In this document: positions 25,118-46,959 of the stretch, in pieces
Layout: every line of letters begins with the position of its first letter
Position numbering within the stretch: position 1 is the stretch's first letter
Assembly: GCA_035079385.1 (NCBI GenBank)
Contig: JAVHKY010000052.1
Location: 12,524,001 to 12,588,000, forward strand
Source: Aspidiotus rigidus
Lineage: Eukaryota > Arthropoda > Insecta > Hemiptera > Diaspididae
DNA: 64,000 bases
Direction: 5' to 3'
Notes under the pieces: model-generated
Told to the model about the DNA's origin: nothing
What the model saw: only the letters and a program-made list of their open reading frames with translations
Database searches by the model: none
Program-made: the position numbers and the translations under genes

Positions 25118-26675
25118 ATTAACTCCTAATTTTGATAAAAATTACGCACCCTTCATTTGGGTCTAAATCGTGATAATCCAATTTCCACCAGCAAGATGAA
25201 ACTTGACTGAAGATTATTCACATTTTTATTATACGAAAAATGAAAAACCTACGAACAATCAAAAACAATTTCCATGGTACCGTTGTTCTCACTGGCCATC
25301 ATCACGAAAGATGAAAAATATTGCTTCAAACTTGTTCTCATCAGTTTTTTTGCTTTCTTTTTATTTCTCTATCTTTGGTGCAAGGTTTTTCAGCAGCTCG
25401 GACATAATTTTTTCGTCACCCAAATTATAAGAAGAGGAAAGGGTTTGCTGACCAGCGTAAAGCGTACAAGTTTCATTATTGGGCAAGTTTCGATGAAAAG
25501 TATGACATATTTGTTAGGTACACGTGATTCGTGAAATAATACACAGAAATTCTGTGTAATTCGTAAACAACGCAACCACTTTGCTCAATACGCGTAAAAG
25601 GCAAGGAATCTACGTACTAGGTACATGAAATACGCGGCAAAAGAGTTTTCCACAAAATAGGCAACAATTTTCTGCGTACCTAGTTCACAAATTACGCAAC
25701 TATGGATATATGACAAGTATGACAATGTGAGCTGATTTTTCAGCAGTAGATAATTGTGTTCTGTGGGAGTAAGGTTTTAAAGGTTGATTTATTTTTCAAT
25801 CAAGTATGGACGGATTTTGGACTTATGTCACAGAGGCTGAAGTCATCCTTATTTTCAATGGAAAATTCTGATGTACCTAGAATACTTGCCTTTTTAAATC
25901 TCAGTGACGTACAACAAATAAGGAGAAAATGAAGTGAGAAAATATAATGGCTACAAAAGAATTGTTTGATCATATTGTTAGAGATGTTCATGGGTCGCAA
26001 TCAATCCTAATAGGGAAATCAAAACTCACAAAAAGAACTATGAGACTTATTCTAATATACACAGAGCTCCGAGAGGTTGGATAACTAATGGTGAGCATTG
26101 TGCCCAGAAAACAAAGACTGTTGCCCAACCAACACAATTTTTTCAAAACGCTTATTAAAATTCCCTAAATCAGTTGTCTAGCTCAAATTTCTCAAAAATT
26201 TATACTCTCTGGTATAATCTAGTAAGTAAAATTATCGACTTTAAAGTTTGATTTACGATAGAAACTTCGCAAAATTGTTCCATATCTGTCTACTAACATT
26301 AGTTCCTCTAAGCTTCCTGAAAATTACCTCACTTTTCACCCTAAAAATTTAGTAAAAGTGGTCTCGCGGTGTCATTGTGCAGCTGACATTGGTTCTGTCG
26401 CTAAACAATCGCAGTCAAATTGATTTCCGGACAATAATCAGAGTCTTTCCTATGGAGACTTTTGATTCATCTTGTAATGAGGAGTAGGAAGCGCGGAAGA
26501 CAGTTTTACCGACTTTTCTCATTGGAAAAAAGAGGTATTACACCCGTCCGTTCAGGTTCCCTTGCCGAAAGAGTGCTCTCTGCAACCAATTTGCTGACTG
26601 TGCGCGCAATCATGAGAAAGTAATTGATTTTTGTCACATATTTGGTAAGTGTTTATTGCTTAATACGCGCGCGCG
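25118..26675. other. Intergenic, nothing firm
   Basis: AT-rich sequence without a supportable gene. Short repeated strings related to TACGCAAC and GTACCTAG at 25500-25700 suggest a decayed small element, not defined further. Confidence 0.55.
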
Positions 26676-26960
26676 TATGCAGCTTAGACCATACAACAGA
26701 TAGACCGAGCATCGGCCATATACGCGTGTACAACGCGTTGAACGGAAGACATGATAAGAAAATAAGGGGGACTGGACCTCAATGAAGGCAACGCGGGTGA
26801 ACGCGCGGAGCAGTGAAACACACCGTACACCCACGCCGCCCATCAAATTTGTAAACAAGGTCCAGTCCCTCTTATTTTCTTATGTGTATTCTTATCATGT
26901 CCTCCGTTCAAAGATTCATTGCTATGCTCGGTCTATCTGTTGTATGGTCTAAGGTATGCA
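26676..26960. mobile_element. Fold-back element with about 100-bp arms
   Basis: Left arm 26676-26778 and right arm 26859-26960 are inverted copies. They share CTTAGACCATACAACAGATA, then GACCGAGCAT, GACATGATAAGAA and AAATAAG.GGGACTGGACC. The loop of about 80 bp is GC-richer. The arms differ by small indels. No coding capacity. Probably a palindromic MITE/foldback element. Confidence 0.75.
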
Positions 26961-26984
26961 GTCACTGCAATAAATATGAGAAAA

Positions 26985-27270
26985 TGACGGCTTCCTCAAC
27001 GAAGTTAAACGAGGAACGCAGGGAACCTGTTCTATGAGTCAAATTGTAATATGACAGGAGAAGAATTTGGAACAATTTCGACTTCCAGCTATATATGATA
27101 GGAGCGGGACTTAAAAATATCATACATCGCTTGAGAGTCAACATTTTTCCAAGTCCCTCTCCTATCATATATGGCTAGAGGGTCGAAATTTCTCCAAGTT
27201 TTTTGCCGGACGGCGCACGGTGCACGGCAAATTTCTTAGGAAACCCCCCTTAGAACAGGTTCCCAGTTAA
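26985..27270 (+). mobile_element. Minisatellite-bearing non-autonomous element, copy 1
   Basis: Starts TGACGGCTTCCTCAACGAAG, carries GAACGCAGGGAACCTGTTCT, then about three degenerate 45-bp units (TATATATGATAGGAG...GGGACTT) in both orientations, then a GC-rich CGGACGGCGCACGG block, and ends with AGAACAGGTTCCC. The same modules occur in reverse order and orientation at 28855-29482. Inner inverted repeat: GGAACCTGTT / AACAGGTTCC. Confidence 0.7.
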
Positions 27271-27591
27271 AAACTCTGAAGAAGAATGCGTGCTCATTGA
27301 GGAAAGTACGCTGTCTAGCACTGACCCAATTCAGAAAAGTAGTGGAACGGTGGACACTGAGTTTTGTAAAGAAGACGTGACGGCGCTAAAATTCTCTTCT
27401 TGTATGAATGTGAGCTCTTGTGGGGTGCAAATATGATCGGCTAGATAACCACCTGAAACAGAATCTGGACGTTACAAAGTGCACAACAATATCAGTTACT
27501 GACGTATCTGAAACAGAATATAGTACGCGAGTTAGTGCGGCTAGATTCTGTGGGTAGCGGTCAAGAATATCGCCGCTGCAACTGACGTCAA

Positions 27592-27672
27592 AAATGTGTA
27601 ACAAGGAAGTGCGCATGTCTGAGAGCCGATCTTCTCTGTAATTCCGCGTGTCACGGAGGCTGTACCTGCAAG
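27592..27672 (+). pseudogene. Cys-rich motif remnant, probably transposon-derived
   Basis: A 27-codon stretch encodes KCVTRKCACLRA, then LLCNSACHGGCTCK. The pattern KCxTRxCxC...CxxxCHxxxxC resembles the Cys-rich tail found in some arthropod transposon-encoded proteins. The upstream sequence of the same strand (27290-27590) reads as coding-like fragments with several stops. The family is not certain. Confidence 0.35.
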
Positions 27673-28410
27673 AATCGAAAATTGACCTCACAATTTTTGA
27701 TTTTGATTCAAAAAATACTTCCCCGTGATTCATGTAACGTACATTTTCTTTAATTGTATTTGACCAGTTCTACTGCAGACGTCCATTTCAAAATCGATGT
27801 GCGTTAAATCTCTGGACCAAAAGGGGCCTTTTGAAAAATTTTTGAACGTATTTGGCAACCAGTATGCTGTATATTAGGCGTAGTATAATGAAGACTTGTT
27901 GAGTTCTCATTCGGTCCACTTCTTCGCCCCCCTTCTTGGTCTAGTATACAATATTTCAAAGTAACAGCCGAAATAGAACCTCCTATCACATATAACTCGA
28001 AAATGTCCCCTCCTATCGTATAGCTCAAAAGTGGAAATTTTTTCAAGTCCCTGACCACAACTAAGGAAAATAGACCCGATATACAGAATAACTAGGCTCA
28101 TACTAACTAGGCTCTATATTCAGTACTTATATAGGCTTATATTAACTAGTCTGAAACACGGGACGAAAAAATTTCGAACTTTAGCCTTTATTATTGATGA
28201 AATAACGACTACAATCTCTACATTTTCTGATATTTTATTCACGCGTGAAGAGACAAACTCATAAACTAATAGAGACAATTTCTCCTAACTACGATGTACA
28301 TCGAAAAGCTCATAAACGTGGTTAGTCTCATCAATAATCTACCACAATAAAAATAGCTAGAAATTATCGCACCAGTGTTACCACACTATTACAATTTCAA
28401 CAATTATAAT

Positions 28411-28700
28411 AGGCCTAATATACTATACTTCTAGGCCTATAATAAGTAGCATGGAGAATGTCAAACCTTAGCCTTCATTATACTAAGTCTAATATACTAC
28501 ACAAGGCCTATAATAACTAACCTAAAGAACTTCAAACTTTAGCCTTTATTATAATGGGCCTAATATACTATACTGGGCCCAGCCTAAAAAATTTCAAACT
28601 TTAGCCTTCATTATACTGGGCGTCATATACTATACTAAGCCTATAATGAGTAGCCTGAAAGATTTTGAACTTTAGACTTCCTTATAGGTACTAGGCTTCC
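28411..28700. repeat. Minisatellite, 62-73 bp units
   Basis: Four to five diverged units around CCTAATATACTATACT and TCAAACTTTAGCCTTCATTA, spaced 62-73 bp. Related single units occur upstream (28097-28190). No coding function. Confidence 0.75.
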
Positions 28701-28854
28701 CGGCGCATGTTATTTTTCTTCAAATTATCCTCCAATTAAACAAGTTCCTTGTTAAAAGTAGAACATATGGAGAATCATATTATGTATAGCTCGAGAGTCA
28801 ACATTTCTGACCAGCCAGCTCAGTTTCATAAACTTTATTCCTGAGTTAATGTGA

Positions 28855-29482
28855 TTTTAACAAGGAACCTGTTTTATGGGGGGCTATTTGAGAAATCTGG
28901 CGTGCGCCGTCCGCCGTGCGCCGTCCGCCGTCCGCCGTCCAGCGAATAACTTGGAAAAATTTCGACTCTCGAGCCATATATGATAGGGGGAGGGGACTTG
29001 GAAAAATTTCGACTCTCGAGCTATATATGATAGGAGAGGGACTTGGAAAAATTTCGACTCTCGAGCCATATGTGATAGGAGAGAAACTTGGAAAAATTTC
29101 GACTCTCGAGCTATATATGATAGGAGGGGGACTTGGAAAAATTTCGACTCTCGAACCATATATGATAGGAGAGGGACTTAGAAAAAATTTCGAATCTGAA
29201 GCTATATATGATAGAAGAGGGACTTGGAAAACTTTTGACTCTCGAGCTATATATGATAGGGGACAAATTTTCCCAAGTCTCCCTCCTATCATAAATAGCT
29301 CGAGATTTGAGAAAAACTTGGACTTTCAAACTACATTATACTAGGCTTATTTTACGTCTAGGCCTTCTTTATACTAGCTTTATCTAGGTCTAGGCTTCCT
29401 TGAATTTTCAATACCAAATCCTATTTGACTCATAAAACAGGTTCCCTGCGTTCCTCGTTTAACTTCGTTAAGGAAGCCGTCG
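28855..29482 (-). mobile_element. Minisatellite-bearing non-autonomous element, copy 2
   Basis: A longer, inverted copy of the 26985-27270 element. It begins with AAGGAACCTGTTTTATGGGG, has a GC-rich run of GCCGTCC repeats at 28908-28940, then about seven 45-bp units, then inverted units, and ends with ACAGGTTCCCTGCGTTCCTC and AACGAAG/CTTCGTT sequences shared with copy 1. The copies differ mainly in number of internal units. Confidence 0.75.
28949..29270. repeat. 45-bp minisatellite array
   Basis: Seven units start at 28949, 28996, 29041, 29086, 29131, 29176 and 29222 with the string ACTTGG (ACTTAG at 29176), a spacing of 45-47 bp. Each contains TTTCGACTCTCGAG and TATATGATAGG. Because 45 is a multiple of three, frames stay open on both strands for more than 140 codons. 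These are not genes. Diverged units recur at 27960-28060 and 36220-36490. Confidence 0.9.
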
Positions 29483-31949
29483 TTTTGTGGTCTATTTTTA
29501 AAATATTTCAGTATCGAATGAACGTGTGTGGTCGAAATTGATTCCGTAAAAAAGAGCAAAGAAAAGTGTATTACATTTTTCGATCTTAAAACCAAGGGGA
29601 AAAGAAAGGTGATTTTTCTATCGTCAAACTCGTGTTAACCTGCCGGAAAAAATTGATACCATATCCCTGACTGACAAATTCTTGACAGAACAACTGACTG
29701 CACCCACTTTTTGAAATTTGACGAATTAGAACGCTTAAAAAATGGCAATAATTATTGTACCATTTATTGCAAAAATGGTATTGTCAAAGTTTTTCCCAGC
29801 GGGCAAAATTAGAAGTTATTGTATTGTAAAAAATCATGCTCTAATTTATGAAGTTTCCAATGTTCAGACACATGGCATCGTTTGTTCTGCCATTTCAACG
29901 TGCATTTGAAGTTTCATCGTTCCTTCTTATTTTCTGGGTACCTGCTATTTTGCCCTATATTTTCTTGGGCTTTTGTACTATTTAAGGACAAGAACCGTGT
30001 GACAAATTTACATCATCACTCTAAAAATGACGGTTTCAAAAACATGACTTTTAATATATGTAAATAGAATACAGGTTTACTTGCTAATTTTTCTGATGAA
30101 TTAAAAAGGTGCGTATGAAACTTGAAATGTTCTAATTTATGTATGCTAGCTGCCGTCGTATCATATTTATTCAAAACGTAGATCTGTGTGCTTCGGTTTA
30201 TGATTTCGTCCACAGAACTAATATTCAGGAAAAATTTTTGTAGAAGATTGTTAAACAGATATTCTTTCTCTTTCTCTTCTTCTTTATCATGATTTGATTG
30301 GTATCATTTTTCAATATTTTCCGTTTAAACTTGACGTATTGAGGTACTTTGAAGGTAAGTTCAATTTTAAAGTACATATAATTCATCTAAAATGTTGAAT
30401 ACCTACGTAATTAAATTTCTACCATGCTTTAAGATAGCTATATTAGCTCGAAGCGCTGGTATTACAAGTATCATCAATGAATTTTAATGAATTTCGTCAA
30501 CTTCAAAATCATTGGTTCGACCAAAGGTTCCCTGGCATATTTTTTCACCCCGGACAAGGAAGAACATTTACCATCCCCTGTAAAGTAAGAAGAAAGGATA
30601 TAACGCACCAAATCAATTTTTGTTTTTACAAAATTCAGATTTTTTATGAATTTTTGCCTTTTCATTCGATCCTTGATGATGATGATGTATACATCCACCT
30701 ATACTCACTCTTTAATGTTCTGATGAAATGCATATAACATTAGCACAAAAAGTATCCATATATAAATTCGAATGCGAAAAATTATTATTGTGAGCGAACG
30801 ATAGTTTTTGTCCGCGAATAATTATGTAAAGTCCTATCTCAAGTTCAAGTTGAAACTATTGTACGGCAAGGCAATATTCCTGAGTATTTTAAGCCAGCTG
30901 TAAGCCATCAATGAAGAATATTGGTCATGCAAATAGGATGGCAATGTATTGAAGCTGATTTTGTGACCACGAACAATAACTGATGAATAAGAAAAAACCG
31001 AACCTAAGTATTAAAATTTGGATGATGTAATATCATAATGACTTGCAGTCTCACAAATTTTGCGCTTTGAATAAACCCGATTTGCTATTGTGCTTGGTGT
31101 CGGCCTTGATTAGGATTACCCATGGTGGATTTGATCTTCTAGTGCTTCATGCTAGATTAGCTTCAAGGCAACGATTACTTATTCTTCCACAGATGAACAA
31201 ATCTAAATAAGTTGATTTTTTCGCTGCATAGGCAAAGCTTGCACTTATTTAATTGACCATGCAATCTTGCTCTAGTGAAGTTCATTTTTTGTTTCCTGGA
31301 CGATAGGCCTATTAGACTGGTTTCTACTGATTAATGCAAAAAGAACATGGGAACAATATTGTAAATTCTGAAAAGTCATTTTTTCTCTGTACATCATTAA
31401 AGATGAATGAATTCCTGCACTATTGTAGGTAATTAATATTCGATTTATTCAGTGTCTTAGGTTCGAAAAAAGTTTTCAATCAATTAAAGCATTTTTGCAG
31501 ACCGGCGCGCCGGGACTATAATCGGGAGTCATTTAAACTATTTTTTCTTTTCTCAATGAATAAGAATTTGATGTATCTACAGTAATTTGGATCAAATTAC
31601 GAAGAAATACTCCGACTGTTACCAGGATGTAAATCGTTTACCAATATTCTATGAATCGATTACAAGTTCCATTTAATGAATAATGCGCATAGTAAATAAG
31701 TGTCTTACGCATACGTAATTATACTCTCTCAGACTTTCTTTAGAATTTTATTCGTGAATGTGCAGCAGGTCTCATAAAAAGGACGTACAAATACTATCAA
31801 ATCATAGGTATCTTCGTTTTGAGTTACTGTTCACAACTACCCATCCTTGCACGCGAAAAAATTGTCTCTTCGATCTTGACTAACGTAAATTTTCGAAATA
31901 TCTTTTGCCTAGGTACACTAACAACGTAATTTCAAAACTTCTCAGAACA
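29483..31949. other. Intergenic upstream of fatty acid synthase
   Basis: AT-rich, with no gene I can support. It should contain the FAS promoter and 5' UTR exons. A TTTTGCCTAG acceptor at 31903-31912 suggests the start codon exon is preceded by a 5' UTR intron. I could not identify a TATA box or initiator with confidence. Confidence 0.55.
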
Positions 31950-41840
<9,891 letters not shown>

Positions 41841-43939
41841 GTTGGTAAAAAAGAAAAAGCAGAACTTGAAGCTCATTTTGTTTGCTCTTGAGGGTCTCTT
41901 TTATCAACATCCCAATCTACCTAGTTTAGCGCTTGAAAAAAAATCGATTTCTGAGTTATGTACATACTAGCAGAAATACCTGTCCTAGGATAGAACCCGG
42001 TAGTTCCACGCCAAAGTCTGTTACGTTACACTTACTTGGGAATTTAAATATACTTTTGATAAGAAGATATTTTCATTATTTTTTTTTTTTTCATCTTGTA
42101 TTTTTCTTATTTGTGAATTCTTAAACTATTTTTGAAACATATCACACTCTAATTCCATTCCTGTTTGCTTCCTTTCTATATTTCTCAAAAAAATTTCTGT
42201 TCTTTAAATTTTCTGGTTTTAACCTTTCCACTCTTTCTCGATATCATTTTCAATTTTCGGGTACTTTCTCTTGGTATCAGTTCTTTTGACGGCTCAAAAA
42301 TTTTATGCATCGACTGTCTTCCTTCTTTTGTCCAACTACTCATCTTCAACATTTTCTCTGTATATTTTCCGATTCATGCCTCGCCCTGAGAAGCCCTCTC
42401 CACCACTCCAATATTTCCTCTTTTTTCTATTGAATCGGTCTTTTCCTTCGTCAGGAAAATTCTGCTTTAAAATACCTACTCCGTCGAACAAATAAGCATT
42501 GAATGTCCTTTTTTTTTTTGAACTTTCAACTACCTAACAATTTTAATGAGTATAATTGGAATCGGTGTAAAAATCAAAAATATCAGCCCAAAACTTTTAT
42601 ACACTCATACATTTTGCGCTCCTACTACCCGCATTGCAACTCAGAACTGTAACCATTGACCAAACCTCAACCTATCCTTTTTATTAATAACCGCCAACGC
42701 TCAAGAATAATATTGCTATACTCTTCAGATATAATTAAAATTTATTGAAAACTCATATCCTTCCAACAACATTAGCTATGGCCCTTACCAACAACAAATT
42801 CTACTTGATAAAATCACACCCCTCTCGCTGGTTATATTCTTTGTAATCATCCACTTTACCTTTTCCTCTCCGCTCGATTCTCCCCCCCTTCCACAATCCC
42901 ATATGCAACGCCAAAATTTTTATGATTGATCGTTTTCAACGTCGCATTTTCTGTGACATATTTTTGAACCACATATTATGCATACAAATTTGTCTAAGTC
43001 TGTCAATATGTTCATTTTTCATCTAGTTTGGTGAATGTAGGTAAATAAGTAATTTTCAAATTCTTTAGTGAATAACATACGTCAGTTAAATTAGGTGAAT
43101 TATTTGCCTTGAAAAATTTAAACAGAAATATCAAAAATGGGTTAAGCTACGTAAACTCAGGCTACTCTTTTGAACCCATTATCTTATGAAATTCTCACCC
43201 GTAATTCTTTCCCACTGCGGATCATCAACCTGATCTGCACAATAAACATTCTTATCCTCCTAACTCCTTCATGACTCTTGTGTACTTACTGGCCGCATTA
43301 TAACACAAAAATTTTTTCTATCGACCCTCATTTCAACTGTCGCAACTATTCATCCTCAACGCTTATACTATATTTTCTCTAATTGGTGCGCTATATCATG
43401 CGACACGTTCTTGACTCACTGGATTTATAAAAATGAAACACTTCTACTCCACACTTACAGACTCCCTCTTGTCTCGCGACCCGACTGCCCTTATTTTTTC
43501 ATAATCACAAACACCCAACTTGTCAGATTTTTTTGCGTAAGATCATATCCTATTAGGTCTTATTCCTATCTGATATTAGGCAGTACTGATCCCTTTAATA
43601 TTTTTCTACTTATCTAACTCTCGCTTAATGCTCGCAATACAGAAAATAAAACATGTTCCTCTTTTTTTTTTCTCTTTTTTTCCTCCCTCTCAACGAATTT
43701 TCTAATTTACAAACTTACTTACTGGACATGATCTTGACCCGTATAAAAATCAAACACATCCCACCCAACACTGTCATATTCTCAAGCGACATTAAGCATT
43801 ACAAAAATCCAACCCTCGACCAACCGTTGATCCGACTAATTATCTATCACCGTTAGTGATCCGATCGTCGAAATCTTTTCAAATTAATTCTCGCAGAAAC
43901 CTCATATCCTTCCAAAAACATCAGCTGTGGTACTTACTC
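41841..43939. other. C/T-rich stretch with diverged dispersed repeat
   Basis: No further FAS exon found. Pyrimidine-rich sequence with recurring strings: ATATCCTTCCAACAACATTAGC (42750), ATATCCTTCCAAAAACATCAGC (43904, again at 46305), and CATCCTCAACGCT (43350 and 46560). An old dispersed repeat family therefore occurs several times from 42.3 to 46.7 kb. Confidence 0.55.
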
Positions 43940-44035
43940 CTTTTTTTTTACTTATTATTTATTATGAACTACATGATTGTATTGACATAAATTTTGACGA
44001 AAGGTATTAATAGAAATAGTGTGTAGCGTAAGTAA

Positions 44036-46250
44036 TTACAAAGTATCTAGGGGATATCTTCTACTCAGCCTATGTATATTTGGATGAGGGGTAAGCATTA
44101 TAAGTGCTTCTACATTAAAATGACGGTGTAGATTGTTTTCATAACTGCTTGTGTACTTCTCGTACTCGCGGTCGATGGTCTCCAGTCTCAGGTCCTGGTG
44201 TAGTTGCATATTGGTTACGTACCATGGCACCTTTGTTATCATGCGTCGGAACTTATTCCGAAAGATCTGAATCCTATTCCGGTTAGAGGGCTTTGCGGTG
44301 CCCCGGAGTTCAATACCGTAATCCATACAGGTTTGAATATGTCTCAGTAAACTGAGTGTTTGCCCTGTATAGGGAGAAGTTCTGACCTATCAGCCACGAA
44401 TATTCTTGTAATTTCAAATTGAGGATATGTCGAATGTGCTCAGACCAGTTCAATTTACAGTCGAGATGAAGGCTGAGGTGCCGGGCAGAATTTGACTGAG
44501 GTATGATCACTCCGTCAAGATAGGATGGACAATATTTTAGTTGTCGTAGTGCGAAATCAACACGCTTGGATTTACTTTCATTGATAGCTATTTCCCACCG
44601 CTTTGCCCAGATAGAAATTCTGTTGAGTAAAACCTGGAGCTGTTCAACTGCATCGTTATAATTTTGTGTCTGGCTGCTACTGCCGTGTCGTCTGCGAATA
44701 AGGGCGTGAAAGAGTCGTTGCTTATATCCAAAGTGAATAGGAGGTAGAGTGTGGGGCCGATGATGCTGCCTTGAGGCAATCCAGCTTTGATAGACTTCTC
44801 ATCAGAATAGTCGTTTTCGACGTTTACTTTGAACCTCCTATCAGCGTGGTAGGACTCGATTAGTTGGCACATTGATTCAGGAAAGTTCCGCTTCATCTTA
44901 TACAGCATCAGTCCAGCGTGCCAGACTTTGTCAAGCGCCTTTGACACGTTCAGAAACACGACAGGGCTATATTCAGAATTTTCAAAGGTGATAGACCAAG
45001 CGGTGAGTTTGCTTAATGGTACTGTGCTTTTCCCTAGATCCAAACTGTATATCGGGAAGTAGATTTAGATAAGCGAAAGAAAGAATACTCCAAAGGGACA
45101 GTAAACACTACAAAACCGCAGAAAATTAAAACGACGAGCGCTAACGGTTTATAAACCATCTTCAGGACTGAAATGAGAGCAACTCAAGTTTTCATTTCAG
45201 TCCTGAAGATCGTTTATTAACCGAAAGCGCTCGTCGTTTTAATTTTCTGCGGTTTTGTAGTGTTTACTGTCCCTTTGGAGTATTCTTTCTTTCGCTTAGT
45301 ATGGATAACCGTAATTTACAAGAACGTATTCCTCCAGATTTAGATCTTGGATGGTTTTGTTCAGTCTGGCTAGAATTACTCTCTCCGGTATTTTGGAGGC
45401 GATTGTGAGAATCGAGATTGGTCGATAAGAGTCAGTATTATTGGGGTTTTGCCCTAGTCAAGGATCATAATGATCTTCGCCATATCATAATGATCTTCGC
45501 CATTTTCCAGACTCGAGAAAAGTTCATAAATCTCAGGACTGCGTTCATTAATTTGGTTAGGAAGAGTATCCCTTTGCGAGGAAGCTCTCTTATCATTGTT
45601 GCTTTAATTCGATCCATACCGGGCGATTTTCTAGGACAAAGCTTCGTGATGATGTCAGCAACCTCAAGCGGGGTTGCATGTTTGATGGGACCCGCATTTG
45701 TAGATTTGCTATCGAGTAGTTTGTCGCAGCGTATGTTATTGGGCTGGAACCTATTCTCTAGGGATTCAGCAAATAGGTCAGCTTTTGCTTGGTTGGAGGT
45801 GATTGGAGAGCCACCATTTTTGGCTAGCAAGTTGTTCGTCTGCATTGGGCGTCGGATACGCTTAGCTGCTTTCCATAAGGACATTTCGTTGACACCATTA
45901 AAAGATAGAGGGATACATAGTTTGTGAAAGAGTTGGTTTTGAATTCCCTTATAGCGTTTGTAGTTTCTTTACTGAGTTTATTGAACTCAGCTTTATCCAC
46001 AGGGAGCCGTGAGCGCTGCCACTTATGTTTGGCTTTCCGCCGCTTTTGTACAATGTCGAGTATTAACTTCTTCTTCAATGATGCCCCGGTACTGGTTCTA
46101 TAACGTGTTTTTGTTCGCCAAACTAGGGATTATTACAGTTTTGCTTGGGGTCGTATTCAACCTGAGCACGACCGGTAGGTGATTGAAAGTGAGGCCAGTA
46201 ATGCAGGAAGTAGTGGCATAATTCATGGAGATGTTCTTTCCAATGAAGAA
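44036..46250 (-). pseudogene. Jockey-like ORF2 remnant
   Basis: Frame segments in order: endonuclease end near 46290-46150, linker (about 46078-45824, HKWQRSRLPVDKAEFNKL), RT start with KSPGMDRIKATMIRELPRKG (45884-45465), then after the fold-back element QFGSRE, VFLNVSKALDKVWHAGLM, KAGLPQGSIIGPTLYLL and LFADDTAVAARH (45043-44660). The thumb and C-terminal parts run to 44036 (GIELRGTAKPSNRNRIQIF). VSKAFD has become VSKALD, and the frame shifts at several points, so it is not functional. Confidence 0.8.
45071..45335. mobile_element. Fold-back insertion with 10-bp target duplication
   Basis: Two 105-bp arms (45071-45175, 45193-45297; AAGCGAAAGAAAGAATACTC... and complement) around a 17-bp loop, plus a 38-bp non-palindromic right tail. 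It is flanked by AGATTTAGAT at 45061-45070 and 45336-45345. Without it the Jockey RT frame reads through at exactly this place, which confirms the borders. No coding capacity. Confidence 0.85.
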
Positions 46251-46341
46251 GTCAAGGAGATCTGGAAGTTTGTTCACATCATCAGGCCAGTAAGTGGGCG
46301 AATATATATCCTTCCAAAAACATCAGCTATGGTACTTACTC

Positions 46342-46808
46342 ATCAAGAGAAAATTTTTCATCATAAAATCGTATCTTGTCACAGGCTATATCCTTATCAA
46401 ACTTTTCCAAACTCCTTTTCTGAATTTCTTACCCGCTAGAAGTTCTTACCCGCTACAGACTGCACAGAAATCGGTTTTATCCGCCTTACTCACTCTCATA
46501 ATTATAATTTCTAACTCTTGCACCCTCACTGCTCGCCCCTCTCGACACCTGTACAACTAGTCATCCTCAACGCTCATTCTGCATGCTCGCTGATTGATGC
46601 CACGCCATGAAAAACTCTCTTGATAGCTGAAACGTTTTCTTTTCCTCCACCAAATCAATCTGTTTCCTCTATGATAAAAGTCTGCAGTACACCAACCGCT
46701 TTCCGATTAGTTCACTATCCTCAAGAGTTCTTTCTAATATTTTGTAACTCTTTTCTCCAAACGGACTCGAGGGTTTCATCAATATACCAAACCAAAATTA
46801 TACTGCCT
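46342..46808. other. Short intervening sequence
   Basis: Pyrimidine-rich sequence of the dispersed-repeat family noted at 42.3-43.9 kb. No gene. Confidence 0.55.
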
Positions 46809-46959
46809 TTAAGGCTCGTGTTCACTGGCGAGTAAAACGCTGCGGTTTGCTCGCAGCGAGTTACTCACAAGTTTTTGAACATGTTCAAACTTATTCGTGC
46901 GTGTACATTACTTCGTCCTTATTTGCACCGTTTTACTGGTTAGTGTACACTAGGCTTTT
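46809..46959. mobile_element. Small inverted-repeat element at the copy A break
   Basis: AAGGCTCGTGTTCACTGGCG...AGTAAAACG at the left and the complement of CGTTTTACTGGTTAGTGTAC...AGGCTT at the right form imperfect inverted termini of about 30 bp. It ends 17 bp from the point where R1-like copy A breaks off. Confidence 0.55.

Larger units (their letters stand above)
43940..46304 (-). mobile_element. 5'-truncated Jockey-clade non-LTR retrotransposon
   Basis: Minus-strand copy retaining the end of the APE endonuclease (TYWPDDVNKLPDLLDFFIG, near 46290-46240), linker, RT and C-terminal region, and ending in a short A-run (43940-43948). Flanked by a 36-bp direct repeat (ATATCCTTCCAAAAACATCA..., 43904-43939 and 46305-46341), consistent with insertion into one copy of the local dispersed repeat. 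The coding frame is broken several times and carries a fold-back insertion at 45071-45335. Confidence 0.8.

Noticed and set aside
27386..27733. 115-codon minus-strand frame
   Set aside because: The opposite strand carries the more convincing Cys-rich motif, and the minus frame has no recognisable feature.
28846..29344. Open frames of 142-148 codons on both strands
   Set aside because: They come from a 45-bp minisatellite whose unit is a multiple of three. No protein is implied.
45193..45230. Functional hammerhead ribozyme in the fold-back arm
   Set aside because: Only the core words and two stems fit. No stem I could be drawn, so it is kept only as a check within the fold-back finding.
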